NCBI GenBank assembly: GCA_022641835.1
Contig: CP048717.1
Span: 744,001 to 808,000 of the forward strand
Source of the DNA: Petasospora fabianii
Taxonomy: Eukaryota > Ascomycota > Saccharomycetes > Phaffomycetales > Wickerhamomycetaceae
Direction: 5' to 3'
DNA length: 64,000 nucleotides
The notes beneath the pieces are model-generated. The model was not told the origin of the DNA and searched no databases. It saw nothing but the letters and a program-made list of their open reading frames with translations. Shown here piece by piece: positions 10,828-19,665 of this stretch. Position numbers and translations under genes: made by a program. The stretch's first letter is position 1. Each line of letters begins with the position of its first letter.

Positions 10828-12132
10828 TCACTGCAGAGGGGCATATAGCACCTGAGTTACGTACTTTCTCTTGTATCTCACTACTGAGGCAACCGCCAAT
10901 GTGTTGTGTTTGATACTTGTGGTTGCCAAGTGGTTCAGCACCACATGGTTAGGGATGGGCAGGGCACCAGAGGAATTGCTCTTGTCGGCATTGGAGTAGT
11001 TGTTCAAAATGACGGATTCCAAGTGTGGTGGTAGCTGTGGTGGTGTGAGCCAGGATTGGTTTTGATTCTGGTTTTGGTTGTTGTCAAGGGTGTTGTAGTA
11101 CTGTTCCATCACGGATGGATCAGTGAATATGGCTGGGATGTCACGCACGTAATTTAGCTTTGGAGTAAGACGATGAACTTCGTGGAAGCGTGAATATCCG
11201 TTACCCATATCATCATCATCATTAGTTAGACGAATTCTTGTGTCGACTCTATCCGTTTTCTTCGAAGCAGCTTGTTCTGTTTCTGTTGGTTGATCCGGAA
11301 TAATCTGAGATGACTCTGGCGGTTGAATCTCAATGTAGTTGACAAAATTACCCATTTGATCCGTAGCTGTTGGCAAATAATCAGAGAATCTTAGCTCATT
11401 ATCAACAATGAATCTGAAGCGATGCGTACCAACTGGTAGTCTAAGCTTGATGGAGAACTTGTCATCAGGTCCCTTCACCAGCTTAATCATTTTTCTCCAA
11501 CCTGTGAAAGAACCTGTGATGAACACATTTTCACCACCTTGTGACCATTGGATATCAACTGGTACTGTGTTGTCGATGACGTTAGAGTTACCTGAGCCAC
11601 CAACATCGAGCTTATCAACCTGGGAGGCACTGTCATCGGTCACGCCTTGACTAGGAGTCGATGACTCTGAAGCCTTTGTGAGCTTAAGTTTCTCATAGTC
11701 TGGATCATCAGTGAGAATCAAAGTGGACCTGCGTCTTGGAGGAGCTTGAGGCTCTGTGTTATGTTGCTCTCCTTGGTAGTCACCATCAATACTCATGGCC
11801 GAAGGGGCCGACGTAAGATCCACCTTGGATTGGCCGGTGCCTGACATCGTCACGTCTTGCGTGGAGATCGAGCTCGGCAGTGGCTCCTGGATGTTCTGTT
11901 CAGTGGTATCAGTTGGGGAGACGTTCTGCGCCATTATTGTGGTGGATGTTGATGATACTGGGGTGGTCTTGATGAAAGAAATGGAGGGGTTGAGCAGTGG
12001 ATGCTGCAAGGAAGTCTGTGGGGAAAGCGAGTTCTGGTTAGATGGAGAGTCCGAGGATGTCGGATTTGCAATGTTGTCCACGTCTGAGGCTCTGTGGATG
12101 TTCTTCTTTTCGTGGGAGGGGGCGTTTCCCAT
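10828..12132 (-). CDS. GAL83: Beta subunit of the Snf1 (AMPK) kinase complex
   Basis: The 434-residue protein begins MGNAPS, a strong N-myristoylation signal. A CBM48 glycogen-binding domain lies near residues 189-275 (VPVDIQWSQGGENVFITGSF, then LRLPVGTHRFRFIVDNE). The C-terminal ASC domain (about 330-434) binds the Snf1 and Snf4 subunits and ends in a conserved region containing HVVLNHLATTSIKHNTLAVA. Beta subunits scaffold the kinase and choose its location. S. cerevisiae has three: Gal83 (417), Sip2 (415) and Sip1 (815). Length and myristoylation fit the Gal83/Sip2 ancestor, so the symbol stands for that pair. It is convergent with KIP3, only about 130 bases apart. Confidence 0.9.
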   Translation of the reverse strand: MGNAPSHEKKNIHRASDVDNIANPTSSDSPSNQNSLSPQTSLQHPLLNPSISFIKTTPVSSTSTTIMAQNVSPTDTTEQNIQEPLPSSISTQDVTMSGTGQSKVDLTSAPSAMSIDGDYQGEQHNTEPQAPPRRRSTLILTDDPDYEKLKLTKASESSTPSQGVTDDSASQVDKLDVGGSGNSNVIDNTVPVDIQWSQGGENVFITGSFTGWRKMIKLVKGPDDKFSIKLRLPVGTHRFRFIVDNELRFSDYLPTATDQMGNFVNYIEIQPPESSQIIPDQPTETEQAASKKTDRVDTRIRLTNDDDDMGNGYSRFHEVHRLTPKLNYVRDIPAIFTDPSVMEQYYNTLDNNQNQNQNQSWLTPPQLPPHLESVILNNYSNADKSNSSGALPIPNHVVLNHLATTSIKHNTLAVASVVRYKRKYVTQVLYAPLQ

Positions 12133-12575
12133 GTGATCTTGTGGTGGAAGCGAGTGTAGAGCTATAGAGAGCGGCCTGTCACGAGTGATAACCGGCGGTA
12201 CTGCAATGGCTCTAAGGTTTTCTGTGGCGTGTTTTGAGCCGGATGGTGTTGTATCGGGGTGAATGTACCACTAGATATGTCTGGTGGGCCTCTTGCTGTG
12301 TGGAAACGGCAAAGACAAATGTTAAAGATGCGGTCAGTGGCGTACTTATTTACCCTCTTACGTTGTCAGGCAGTCCAGCCTCGTCCGCTTTTTTTGTTGA
12401 CGTGGAACGGATATGGAAGGGGTGTTCGGGTGTGTGCGAGATTTTTGGAATATCTGTAGGGGCCACACTACCCGCACCCATCGCGGGCGAAAGTTGTAAG
12501 AGAGGATGCATCTGTGTGTATATCGATCTGGAGATGCTGTTTTACAGCAGAGATCGATATCTGAGCTCGTTATCA
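12133..12575. other. Divergent promoter between GAL83 and TIM54
   Basis: This 443-base gap separates two divergently transcribed genes. An open frame continues upstream of the TIM54 ATG, but it has no targeting or domain features and is probably chance. No RNA gene seen. Confidence 0.6.
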
Positions 12576-14225
12576 ATGGCTGACAAACCATCATCTTTGC
12601 CTGAGCAACCGTCATCGGCTGCCAAGGCCGAGATTCCACCGTCATCAATGGGTGCAGAAGCTCCAAAGACCACGCCAGTTGGAGAAGCTTCCACTAAGCC
12701 ATTGAAGAAGCCAGGCTATACGAACCCAGCGTTTAAGGCCATGGGTCTGCCTCCAATCCGTCTTCCATCACGTAACTGGATGATCTTCTGGACAGTCGTG
12801 TCCGTTGGTGTTGGTGGCTATGCATATGATCGGTATCAAATGAAGCAAGCACGTAAGAAATGGATGACTCGTGTTGAACACTTGGGAAAAGTCCCCCTTC
12901 CACCAAACGTCACTGCTAGAAAAGTGATGGTTTACGTGGCTCCTCCACCAAATGATTACCTGGATGAGAGTTTATCCGTGTTTAGACGGTATGTGAAGCC
13001 TGTGCTTAATGCTGGTGGTGTTGATTTCGAGATCAAGTCAGAGAACAGACAAGGTGTTATTCGTTCTCTTGTCGCTGCTGATGTTAGAGCGGTTCGTAAG
13101 GAGTACTTGGAGAATGAGCAGAAGAGGAAAGCTGCTGAAGATGCCAAGAAGTGGTACAATAAGGTGAAAGGTTGGTTTACGAGATCTCAAAGTAAGAAAT
13201 TGACCAACGAGGAACTAGAAAAGATGAATGCCGCGGAGTTTGACTATAAGAAGCTTCTTGGAACTTACTACAAAAACGAGCAATGGATCAACAGTGACAT
13301 CATCAATGAGGACTCCTTTGTAAGTGACGGAACTGCCCATGGTGGTGTCATCTGTATCGGAAGAGGTGCATACAAGGAATATCTCCATGGGTTACACGAG
13401 GGCCTGTTAGGTCCGCTCGAGAAGCCATTGGACCACGACGATCTCTCCGAATCCACTAAGACCGAGGATAAGTCATCTGACTCCTCAAATTTACAAGCTG
13501 CTGAGAAGCCAAACACAGAGGATGTTGTGGTGGCACCTACTGTCCAGGCGCTTGATGAGATTGTCAAGCCAGCTGAATCCCTTGATACGACGATTGGCAC
13601 CACCACTGAGGTGACATCAGAGACAACAGAGACAACAGAGACAGCAGAGTCGACAGAGGCAATCGCTGGTGACACAAACACCTCTGCAATCACCGAACCT
13701 GAGAATTCATCTTCAGAGGGTGAAAATGATGAAGACGAGGAAAAGCCTCTTCCTATTCCGAAACCATTCATCGATCCGTCCGAGTACTCTACAGCTCTGT
13801 ACGCCCCTGAACTTCCAACTTCGGGCCCTATCAAGGGCGCCAATGGCGTGACTGCTGTTTTCCAACAACCAATTCTCGTGATCCCAGTGTATCATCTCCT
13901 TGGGTTCCTGCAAATGCCATGGCGTATTTGGAGATTCTACAACACGAGGGAGCGTGCTGATGAGTATGGTCGTGCCGCGTGTGCCGTTGTAGAGAATATG
14001 AGATCGAGATTCGTTGTGGATGATGTCGATTGGGCTAAGGACGAGGAGGAGGACTGGCCAAAGAAATGGGTTAAGAATAGTCAAGAGAAGGGTAGTGAAT
14101 GGACTCAGGAGCTCGTTTTTGATGAGAGGGTGTTGGAGAAGCTGTGGGTGTATGACGCTGGTAAGGTTGTCGAAACGAAGGCGGTTGAGAGAGTTGCTAA
14201 ACAGGATGGCGAAGAGAAGAAGTAG
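12576..14225 (+). CDS. TIM54: Mitochondrial inner membrane translocase TIM22 complex subunit
   Basis: Starting at ATG 12576 the protein has 549 residues. The Tim54 signature is clear: NPAFKAMGLPPIRLPSRNWM followed by one transmembrane helix (about residues 66-84), then a basic region and the intermembrane-space domain. Tim54 belongs to the TIM22 carrier translocase and also helps assemble the i-AAA protease. The protein is longer than S. cerevisiae Tim54 (478). Much of the difference is a Thr/Glu/Ser-rich low-complexity insert near residues 290-395, including an ETTETTETAESTEA run. An in-frame ATG at 12534 would add 14 residues. I prefer 12576 because it places the conserved block at the usual distance from the N-terminus. 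Confidence 0.92.
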   Translation: MADKPSSLPEQPSSAAKAEIPPSSMGAEAPKTTPVGEASTKPLKKPGYTNPAFKAMGLPPIRLPSRNWMIFWTVVSVGVGGYAYDRYQMKQARKKWMTRVEHLGKVPLPPNVTARKVMVYVAPPPNDYLDESLSVFRRYVKPVLNAGGVDFEIKSENRQGVIRSLVAADVRAVRKEYLENEQKRKAAEDAKKWYNKVKGWFTRSQSKKLTNEELEKMNAAEFDYKKLLGTYYKNEQWINSDIINEDSFVSDGTAHGGVICIGRGAYKEYLHGLHEGLLGPLEKPLDHDDLSESTKTEDKSSDSSNLQAAEKPNTEDVVVAPTVQALDEIVKPAESLDTTIGTTTEVTSETTETTETAESTEAIAGDTNTSAITEPENSSSEGENDEDEEKPLPIPKPFIDPSEYSTALYAPELPTSGPIKGANGVTAVFQQPILVIPVYHLLGFLQMPWRIWRFYNTRERADEYGRAACAVVENMRSRFVVDDVDWAKDEEEDWPKKWVKNSQEKGSEWTQELVFDERVLEKLWVYDAGKVVETKAVERVAKQDGEEKK

Positions 14226-14556
14226 GTTTGTAAATACGAAATTGAAAGGATCGTTGATTGCATGATTATATAAATCCTTTTTGACATTAGCCGTAGGCAC
14301 CGTTGGATGTAGACGGTTGTGTGTAGTATTACAATCGATATTGCATGTTAGTTGATCAGATCGTTGTACTTTTTTTTCTGTGATTAACAAATTATAGGTG
14401 GGGCGGTAAGTGCAAGCAAACAAACGAGCGAGTCATTGATGTATGAATGTCATTCTAGGTTTGTTTGCTTGCAGTATGCATTTATGAAAGAGCGAGGAAG
14501 TGGTGTAAGGCAAAGAAAGAGCGCAGCTCTGTACCATTGAATCAGCGCGACACTGA
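14226..14556. other. Convergent 3' region of TIM54 and the zinc-finger gene
   Basis: This 331-base gap lies between two converging stops and should hold both polyadenylation regions. It contains a T-run at 14370-14379. I see nothing else in it. Confidence 0.5.
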
Positions 14557-15381
14557 CTAATTCGGATCGTTGTCAGTGAGGAACTGAATGGTGTGCTTAT
14601 ACTTGTTTGAAGGTTCTGATCCTTGTTGCTGCTGACTCTGACCAGACGAAGGGTCATGCTCTCTCCTATTGAGATTGAGAGTAGCGTTGGTGGAGGTGGA
14701 TGAAGGTGATTGTCCATGCGAGAGCTGTTGCTCTGTTGTTGGTTCTATATTCGGGCTTTGCTCGATTGTGATTGTCTCACGTGATAGATCTGGACTTGTT
14801 ATCCGACTACCAACGACTGAAGACATTGGTGAGTCGATGTATGCAGTTGTGGATGAAGTGGCGGTGGACCCTGTGGAGGTTGTGGATGAGCGCCTCTGCG
14901 CTTCGAGTCGAAGGTTAAAGCGGGAGTTCTTGTTATCATGGATAGATTTGGTGTGTCTGTTGAGAAGATCAATTCGGCCAAAAAACTTGCCACAGCCGGG
15001 GACGTTACATTGGTATTCATTCCTGTCCAGATGCACCGATTTGAGATGACGGTTGAGCTGCCGCTGCTTTGTGAAGCCGACGATTTTCCAAGGACAGTCA
15101 TCGTAGGTGCAAGTATGTGGTCTCTTGATGTCGTTTGCATCGATGTGATCCAGTAAGGGTCCGAAGCTCGAGAAGCGGACGTTGCAATGTGAGCACATGT
15201 AGATGCCCTTTTTGGGCTTTGTGAGCACAGTGTGGAGTACTCTTCTATCGTCGGCGACTTGCACTCTGAGGGGCACTCGGCCATCCTCATAAACTCGTGG
15301 GAAGTCTGGTGGCAGGAAGGCTGTGAGCTTGGACTGAGGGATCTGGAGGTCATCTGATTGTGAAGATGGGTTGGTTGCCAT
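14557..15381 (-). CDS. C2H2 zinc-finger protein, probable transcription factor
   Basis: The 274-residue protein has a zinc-finger block at about residues 60-140. The last finger is canonical, CNVPGCGKFFGRIDLL then H-x4-H. The middle finger is C-x4-C with a 15-residue loop and H-x4-H. The first, CSHCNVRFSSFGPLLDH, has only one clear histidine and may be degenerate. The second half is Ser/Thr/Gln-rich and looks disordered, as in activation or repression tails. I cannot assign an orthologue. DNA binding is inferred from the fingers alone. It has a very long upstream region (about 1.5 kb), which is common for regulated transcription factors. Confidence 0.8.
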   Translation of the reverse strand: MATNPSSQSDDLQIPQSKLTAFLPPDFPRVYEDGRVPLRVQVADDRRVLHTVLTKPKKGIYMCSHCNVRFSSFGPLLDHIDANDIKRPHTCTYDDCPWKIVGFTKQRQLNRHLKSVHLDRNEYQCNVPGCGKFFGRIDLLNRHTKSIHDNKNSRFNLRLEAQRRSSTTSTGSTATSSTTAYIDSPMSSVVGSRITSPDLSRETITIEQSPNIEPTTEQQLSHGQSPSSTSTNATLNLNRREHDPSSGQSQQQQGSEPSNKYKHTIQFLTDNDPN

Positions 15382-16909
15382 TGCAGATCTGCCGGGGAGG
15401 TATGTGTGGAGTATAGGTTATTGAGTGTGATATGGGAGGTTAAATTGGTGGGTTGTTGGGTGGGTGAGTAAGTAAGTAAGTTTGTATCACCGGTATTCAG
15501 TGTGGTTAGAGAATGTGATACAAACGATGTGAGTGAGGGAGTGGGGGGATGAAGAGATGATAGTCTGTGGGGGTTGATGTTGAGGAAACGAGAGTTAGGC
15601 CCCAGGGAGAAGTGTGATGTATGTAGATCAGATCCGAGTAGAGAGCGACTGGAGTTCTTGTGTCCAAAAAAGGTGTAGCCCTGAAGAGGCAGTAGACAAG
15701 ACACCAGTGATCGATGACAGGAGCGGAACTAGACTGGGATCGAGCTTGCGCGTTGATGGGAAGGCCTTAAAGGCGGAGAGGCGGGATTAAAGCACAGGCA
15801 GCGGTGGGCAGAGGGTAGAGGGTAGAGGGCAGAGGGTCAACTGGAGGCTCCGCGATGTATGTGGACAAGAGGTGTTGATGGCGGCGATGAGGGTATTTAT
15901 GGGAGACGTCGAGAAAGCCGGTGGATGCCGACCGCGAGCAGCTCGTTCTTCGCCGTATGTGGGCGTCTGCTACGTCTGAAGGCATGCGACTGTGCTTGGG
16001 CGCGTCCCGAGAGCCCTCTGGCGTTTCATCGTCTTACACCGAGTACATGATATGAAACCACACCGCGGGGCGGGCGGCGCCTCGAGGTGCACCACAGTCG
16101 GGCCCTGTGGCAAAAGCACCCACAGGAGGGAAAGCTGAACTGAGCTGACTAGAGCTGATAAGAGCATACAAGAGAATAGTGGAGACACATGCCGGGGACT
16201 AACTCTCCCGGGTGTGGCCGGGACCTGGGGGAGGAGGCCCAACACGGGTTGTTCGCTCGCAGCGGGCCGACTGGGGCATAAAAGATCCACAAACTGGGGC
16301 TTTTGGCGCAGCGTCCCGTAAGCCGTAAGTCGCGAGCTGCTCTCGGCCTCGCCGCCTAGCGCGCAAACTCGGCATTTACGAAACCTACTTTTGCACAGAT
16401 ACGAGCCCCGACCCGAATTCGCGTGGCCTTGCTGGGTCCGCTGGGCCTGCTGGGTCTGCTAGGCCGTTTCCTTGGGTCTGGGCGGGGAAAGCACACAGTG
16501 CCACAGCTCCAGAGTGCCACGGTACCGCTCTATCGGTTATCAGCAAAGACCCTGCTTCTTCCCCTCCCTTCTCCTTAGCACAGGCAGCACACCGAGGCTT
16601 ACCTCTAGCGGGCAACAAAATTCCAAAAGTGCTATTGCTTTCTCCTAAATTTTTGCGCGTCTCCATGACAACACCGAAACGGGCCTATAAATCCGAGATT
16701 CGGTTCTGAGTCTTACGAGTCCAGCGCGCCTGCATTAAAGTCTTAGACCGCCCCCCTGGTTTTAAATCTAGTCCCGCTTGCGGTTAGGTCTGGCAGGTCT
16801 AGGACTAGAGGGTTCATCTTAGTAAAAAGAGAACAACACTACACCAATACACTCGCATCTATCATAAAAGCATCGTAATTTCAACTGTATAAAAACAAAC
16901 AAATACCCA
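15382..16909. other. Long intergenic region upstream of the zinc-finger gene
   Basis: This 1.5 kb stretch is GC-rich between about 15900 and 16820. It carries short direct repeats: GGTAGAG/GGCAGAG units at 15805-15838 and GCTGGGTC/GCTGGGCC units at 16433-16462. A simple TC/AG-rich tract precedes the gene. Open frames here have no recognisable protein character. I take it as an extended promoter plus the CNB1 3' end. Confidence 0.55.
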
Positions 16910-17487
16910 TCAGAAACTCTGCAATGTCATCGACTGCGCAACTTCCGTGTCCTCTACCGCGTGCTTGAACTCCTCAAAGCTGAGACGTCCATCGCCATCG
17001 TTGTCATTCTCCATGATGGTACGGTCCACAATCTGCTGCAACTGGTCCGCATCTAAATTCTTCCCCACCATCATCTTGAGTACGAGAAATAATTCACCAT
17101 TGGAGATAAATCCGTCCTTGTCCATATCGTAAATCTCAAAGGCAAACCTGAGTTTGTCTTCCTTGAGTCCCTTAGTGGAGAAGATACTCAGCCCGGCAAT
17201 GAACTCCTGGAAATCAACGTCTCCGGAGCCATCCTTATCAAAAGTCTCAATAAGTCTCGAAGCCAATGGGTTAGAGCTCACACCTGGAATCGACAAAAAC
17301 TCGTCTTTAGATATCGTACCAGAACTGTCCTTATCAAGCTTCATAAAACGCTTGCGTAATCTATCAATTTCCTCCGAGTCGACTGTTGCGATATTAGTAT
17401 CGTCCGCCAGGGAAAAACAATCCACAGATACTCACAATTTGTGCCCTCAGTGAGGGAATCCAACAATTTTGAAGACGTGGCACCCAT
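16910..17487 (-). CDS. CNB1: Calcineurin regulatory subunit B, one intron
   Basis: Two exons (17436-17487 and 16910-17382) encode 174 residues. Exon 1 gives [17 protein letters not shown], and the junction codon completes [18 protein letters not shown], which matches the family exactly. Four EF-hand loops follow: [36 protein letters not shown] and [12 protein letters not shown]. The intron (17383-17435, 53 bases) has a GTGAGT donor, a TACTAAT branch site at 17393-17399 and a CAACAG acceptor. Gly2 within MGATSSK is the myristoylation site and exists only in the spliced form. Cnb1 binds the catalytic subunit and calmodulin to activate Ca2+-dependent dephosphorylation of Crz1. S. cerevisiae CNB1 also has an intron near its start. 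Confidence 0.96.
17383..17435 (-). other. CNB1: Intron of CNB1
   Basis: It is 53 bases long, with donor GTGAGT, branch TACTAAT at 17393-17399 and acceptor CAG ending at 17383. The unspliced frame also stays open from an ATG inside the intron, which would replace the myristoylated N-terminus with [11 protein letters not shown]. Confidence 0.92.
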
Positions 17488-17702
17488 GATTGCGCCCGTT
17501 TGGTTTTATCCCTGGCCTCTCCCAAGAGTATTTGATATCTCTTTGTCTAGTATTGTAGCTCGGTCAGTCTTTGTTTTTTTTTTTTTTTCCCTTTCTGGTC
17601 TGACGCGAATCTACGCGTCTTGGATCTTAAGAGCACTAATCCTTCCCTATCATACAATCACATTGTCTTCATAAAGACCAATCATTAGCAACCTCCTCGT
17701 CA

Positions 17703-19049
17703 ATGGCCACCCTAGCAGTGCGACTGTTTTGTCCCTGTTCAGAAAAAGTGCCCCTCGTCGTTAAGGATCCCTCCGATCTCGAACTCACGGTCTTCCCCAC
17801 CACAATCATCGATCATCACACATGGCATCCGCTCTCCTTTCTCAACTTCTGTCAAGAATGTCAAGCTATCAAATGTCGCAAATGCACTGAGATTGAAGTC
17901 GTTACCAAGTTCTGTCCACGATGCATGCATGAAATGAAACCGGAACATTCCTTCTGTTCCAGAAATTGCTTTGATTGTCCCCTATGTCGATCTAACATCG
18001 TTGTATCATCAAAAAGCTCAGAGATGGGCAAGTCATACCATTTCAAGTGTACCCTGTGTGACTATACATATGACTCTGCTGTGCTCGAAAAACCAAGGTC
18101 ACTGGCGAGAGTGGTGAAGAATGAAGTTAATGAGCTCGATCAAATACAGATGTTTTCAGATTTGGAGAAATTCTACATTCAGAGCAAGCAGATCCAGGAT
18201 GGACACATTGATATACACAAGGCTATCCTTAAGCAATGTGCCGAACTGAAAATAAAAGATTCAGCTATACCGGATTTTATTCGCCGCTCTACTGTCAAAC
18301 CATTCGATCTTGATGCTGATCAGGAGGCAGCTAAGGTGAGGTCAAGACTCAATTCAAACAGTGATACTATCAAATATGACAATGCGTTGATCCATCCTGT
18401 TCCGACATTTGCCAAATCTGGAAAAGTATATCCAGTGTCTACAAAGCTTCGTGTAAAGCACTCCAAACGATGCAAGGCATGCCGCACATCCCTGATGAAA
18501 CCTGATCATGACCCGACTTCAGTCAAGTTCTATAAGCTTTCCAACTCTATTGATTTCCTTCCGACTATTACAATTCATCCACATCCGACTCATCAAACAC
18601 CACAATGTTCCGGGTCCACAATCACATACGTCCTCACATTCCAAAACCCACTAGACTCTGAAGTACAAATAACGCTCTCCTCACCAAAAGCACCACCACA
18701 AACGACCTTCTCCACTGCACAACTGCCCATCACCAACTTCAAACTCGGTGCACGTCCCGAGAACTCTACAAAACTTGAAACGATTGTCAAATCAACACCA
18801 TCGATCCAACTAAACAGGGAGACAAAACTTGGAAGGGTCGAGCTGATGAGTCGTGTCCCTGCGAACTACGAGATACAAGAGGGCATCTATGAACGTGCCA
18901 TGAACTTTTGTGTCATCCCAATTAATATTATGGTTAGCAATGATTTGAAGGCTGGTGATGGTTTGAGGGTGCCAGTGCTTGTTGGTGTTCGGGGGAAGGA
19001 TATTGCCTGTGGGTATTGGATTGTTTTGGATATGGGTATTGTTGAGTGA
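17703..19049 (+). CDS. Dynactin subunit 4 (p62) homologue
   Basis: The 448-residue protein matches the dynactin p62 family. An N-terminal cysteine-rich zinc-binding region (residues about 10-125) carries the pairs CPC, CQEC, CRKC, CPRC, CSRNC, CPLC and CTLC in the family order. It is followed by the helical linker SLARVVKNEVNELDQ, a later CKAC pair and a beta-rich C-terminal half. In animals and filamentous fungi (Neurospora ro-2 type) p62 caps the pointed end of dynactin and supports dynein function. S. cerevisiae lacks an obvious p62, so the gene marks a lineage with a fuller dynactin. It is divergent from CNB1 with about 215 bases between, including a T16-type tract near 17573. Confidence 0.85.
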   Translation: MATLAVRLFCPCSEKVPLVVKDPSDLELTVFPTTIIDHHTWHPLSFLNFCQECQAIKCRKCTEIEVVTKFCPRCMHEMKPEHSFCSRNCFDCPLCRSNIVVSSKSSEMGKSYHFKCTLCDYTYDSAVLEKPRSLARVVKNEVNELDQIQMFSDLEKFYIQSKQIQDGHIDIHKAILKQCAELKIKDSAIPDFIRRSTVKPFDLDADQEAAKVRSRLNSNSDTIKYDNALIHPVPTFAKSGKVYPVSTKLRVKHSKRCKACRTSLMKPDHDPTSVKFYKLSNSIDFLPTITIHPHPTHQTPQCSGSTITYVLTFQNPLDSEVQITLSSPKAPPQTTFSTAQLPITNFKLGARPENSTKLETIVKSTPSIQLNRETKLGRVELMSRVPANYEIQEGIYERAMNFCVIPINIMVSNDLKAGDGLRVPVLVGVRGKDIACGYWIVLDMGIVE

Positions 19050-19315
19050 GGGTATCGTGATAATCGCTAAAAGTGGCTTAATATCGAGTGAATGAACCAA
19101 TGAATGACGAAGATCCGGGCTTATAGTAGCGTACGCCGAAGAATACTCGACGGTATCATCCATGGTCCCATCCCCACACACGCGAACACGCGAATAAAAA
19201 GATCAAAACATGACGCGTCAAGACCTCAACTGCACTTAAGACACCGTTATTGATCTAACAACCACTGAACAGATCACTACTAGACAAAAGCCTCTCACTC
19301 TAACGCATCTCTCAA

Positions 19316-19582
19316 ATGGAAGAACCATCAATCCCGAAAACAACACTCTCGCGTCTCCTGCAGACCATTATCTTCGAGAACGAAGACACACGCATCACCG
19401 AACAAACACTCGATCTATCAGCGGAATACCTACGGACATTCATCCGTGAAGCGGTCCTCAGAGCTAATGAGGCTAGAGAGTCCGGTGTACAAGCCACAAC
19501 ATCAGATGGTGAGCCTGCTGCTGATGTTCTCGATGTCCAACATCTTGAGGAGATTGCTGGTATGTTGGTGTTAGACTTCTGA
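19316..19582 (+). CDS. MHF2: MHF complex subunit 2, CENP-X type histone-fold protein
   Basis: The 88-residue protein fits CENP-X/MHF2. It shows a histone fold with SRLLQTIIFENEDTRITEQT, a helix in AEYLRTFIREAVLRANEAR and the characteristic end VQHLEEIAGMLVLDF. Mhf2 pairs with Mhf1 (CENP-S). The dimer binds branched DNA with the Fanconi-type helicase Mph1 and also acts at kinetochores. Length is close to S. cerevisiae Mhf2 (80). It lies about 270 bases after the dynactin gene on the same strand and is convergent with DLD1, whose stop is only about 85 bases away. Confidence 0.85.
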   Translation: MEEPSIPKTTLSRLLQTIIFENEDTRITEQTLDLSAEYLRTFIREAVLRANEARESGVQATTSDGEPAADVLDVQHLEEIAGMLVLDF

Positions 19583-19665
19583 TCTTATTTCTACATGCTA
19601 CGGCGATATGAATGTGAATGTTTTATGACCTTTGTATGTTTTTTTTTCGTATGTCTGAATATTTC

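Noticed and set aside
12234-12575. 114-codon extension of TIM54
   Set aside because: It begins with a non-ATG codon and lacks conserved sequence. The TIM54 blocks fit a start at 12576.
15970-16666. Minus-strand frames of about 100 codons upstream of the zinc-finger gene
   Set aside because: They arise in GC-rich sequence where stops are rare. Composition is proline/serine/alanine-rich and no intron signals join them into a protein.
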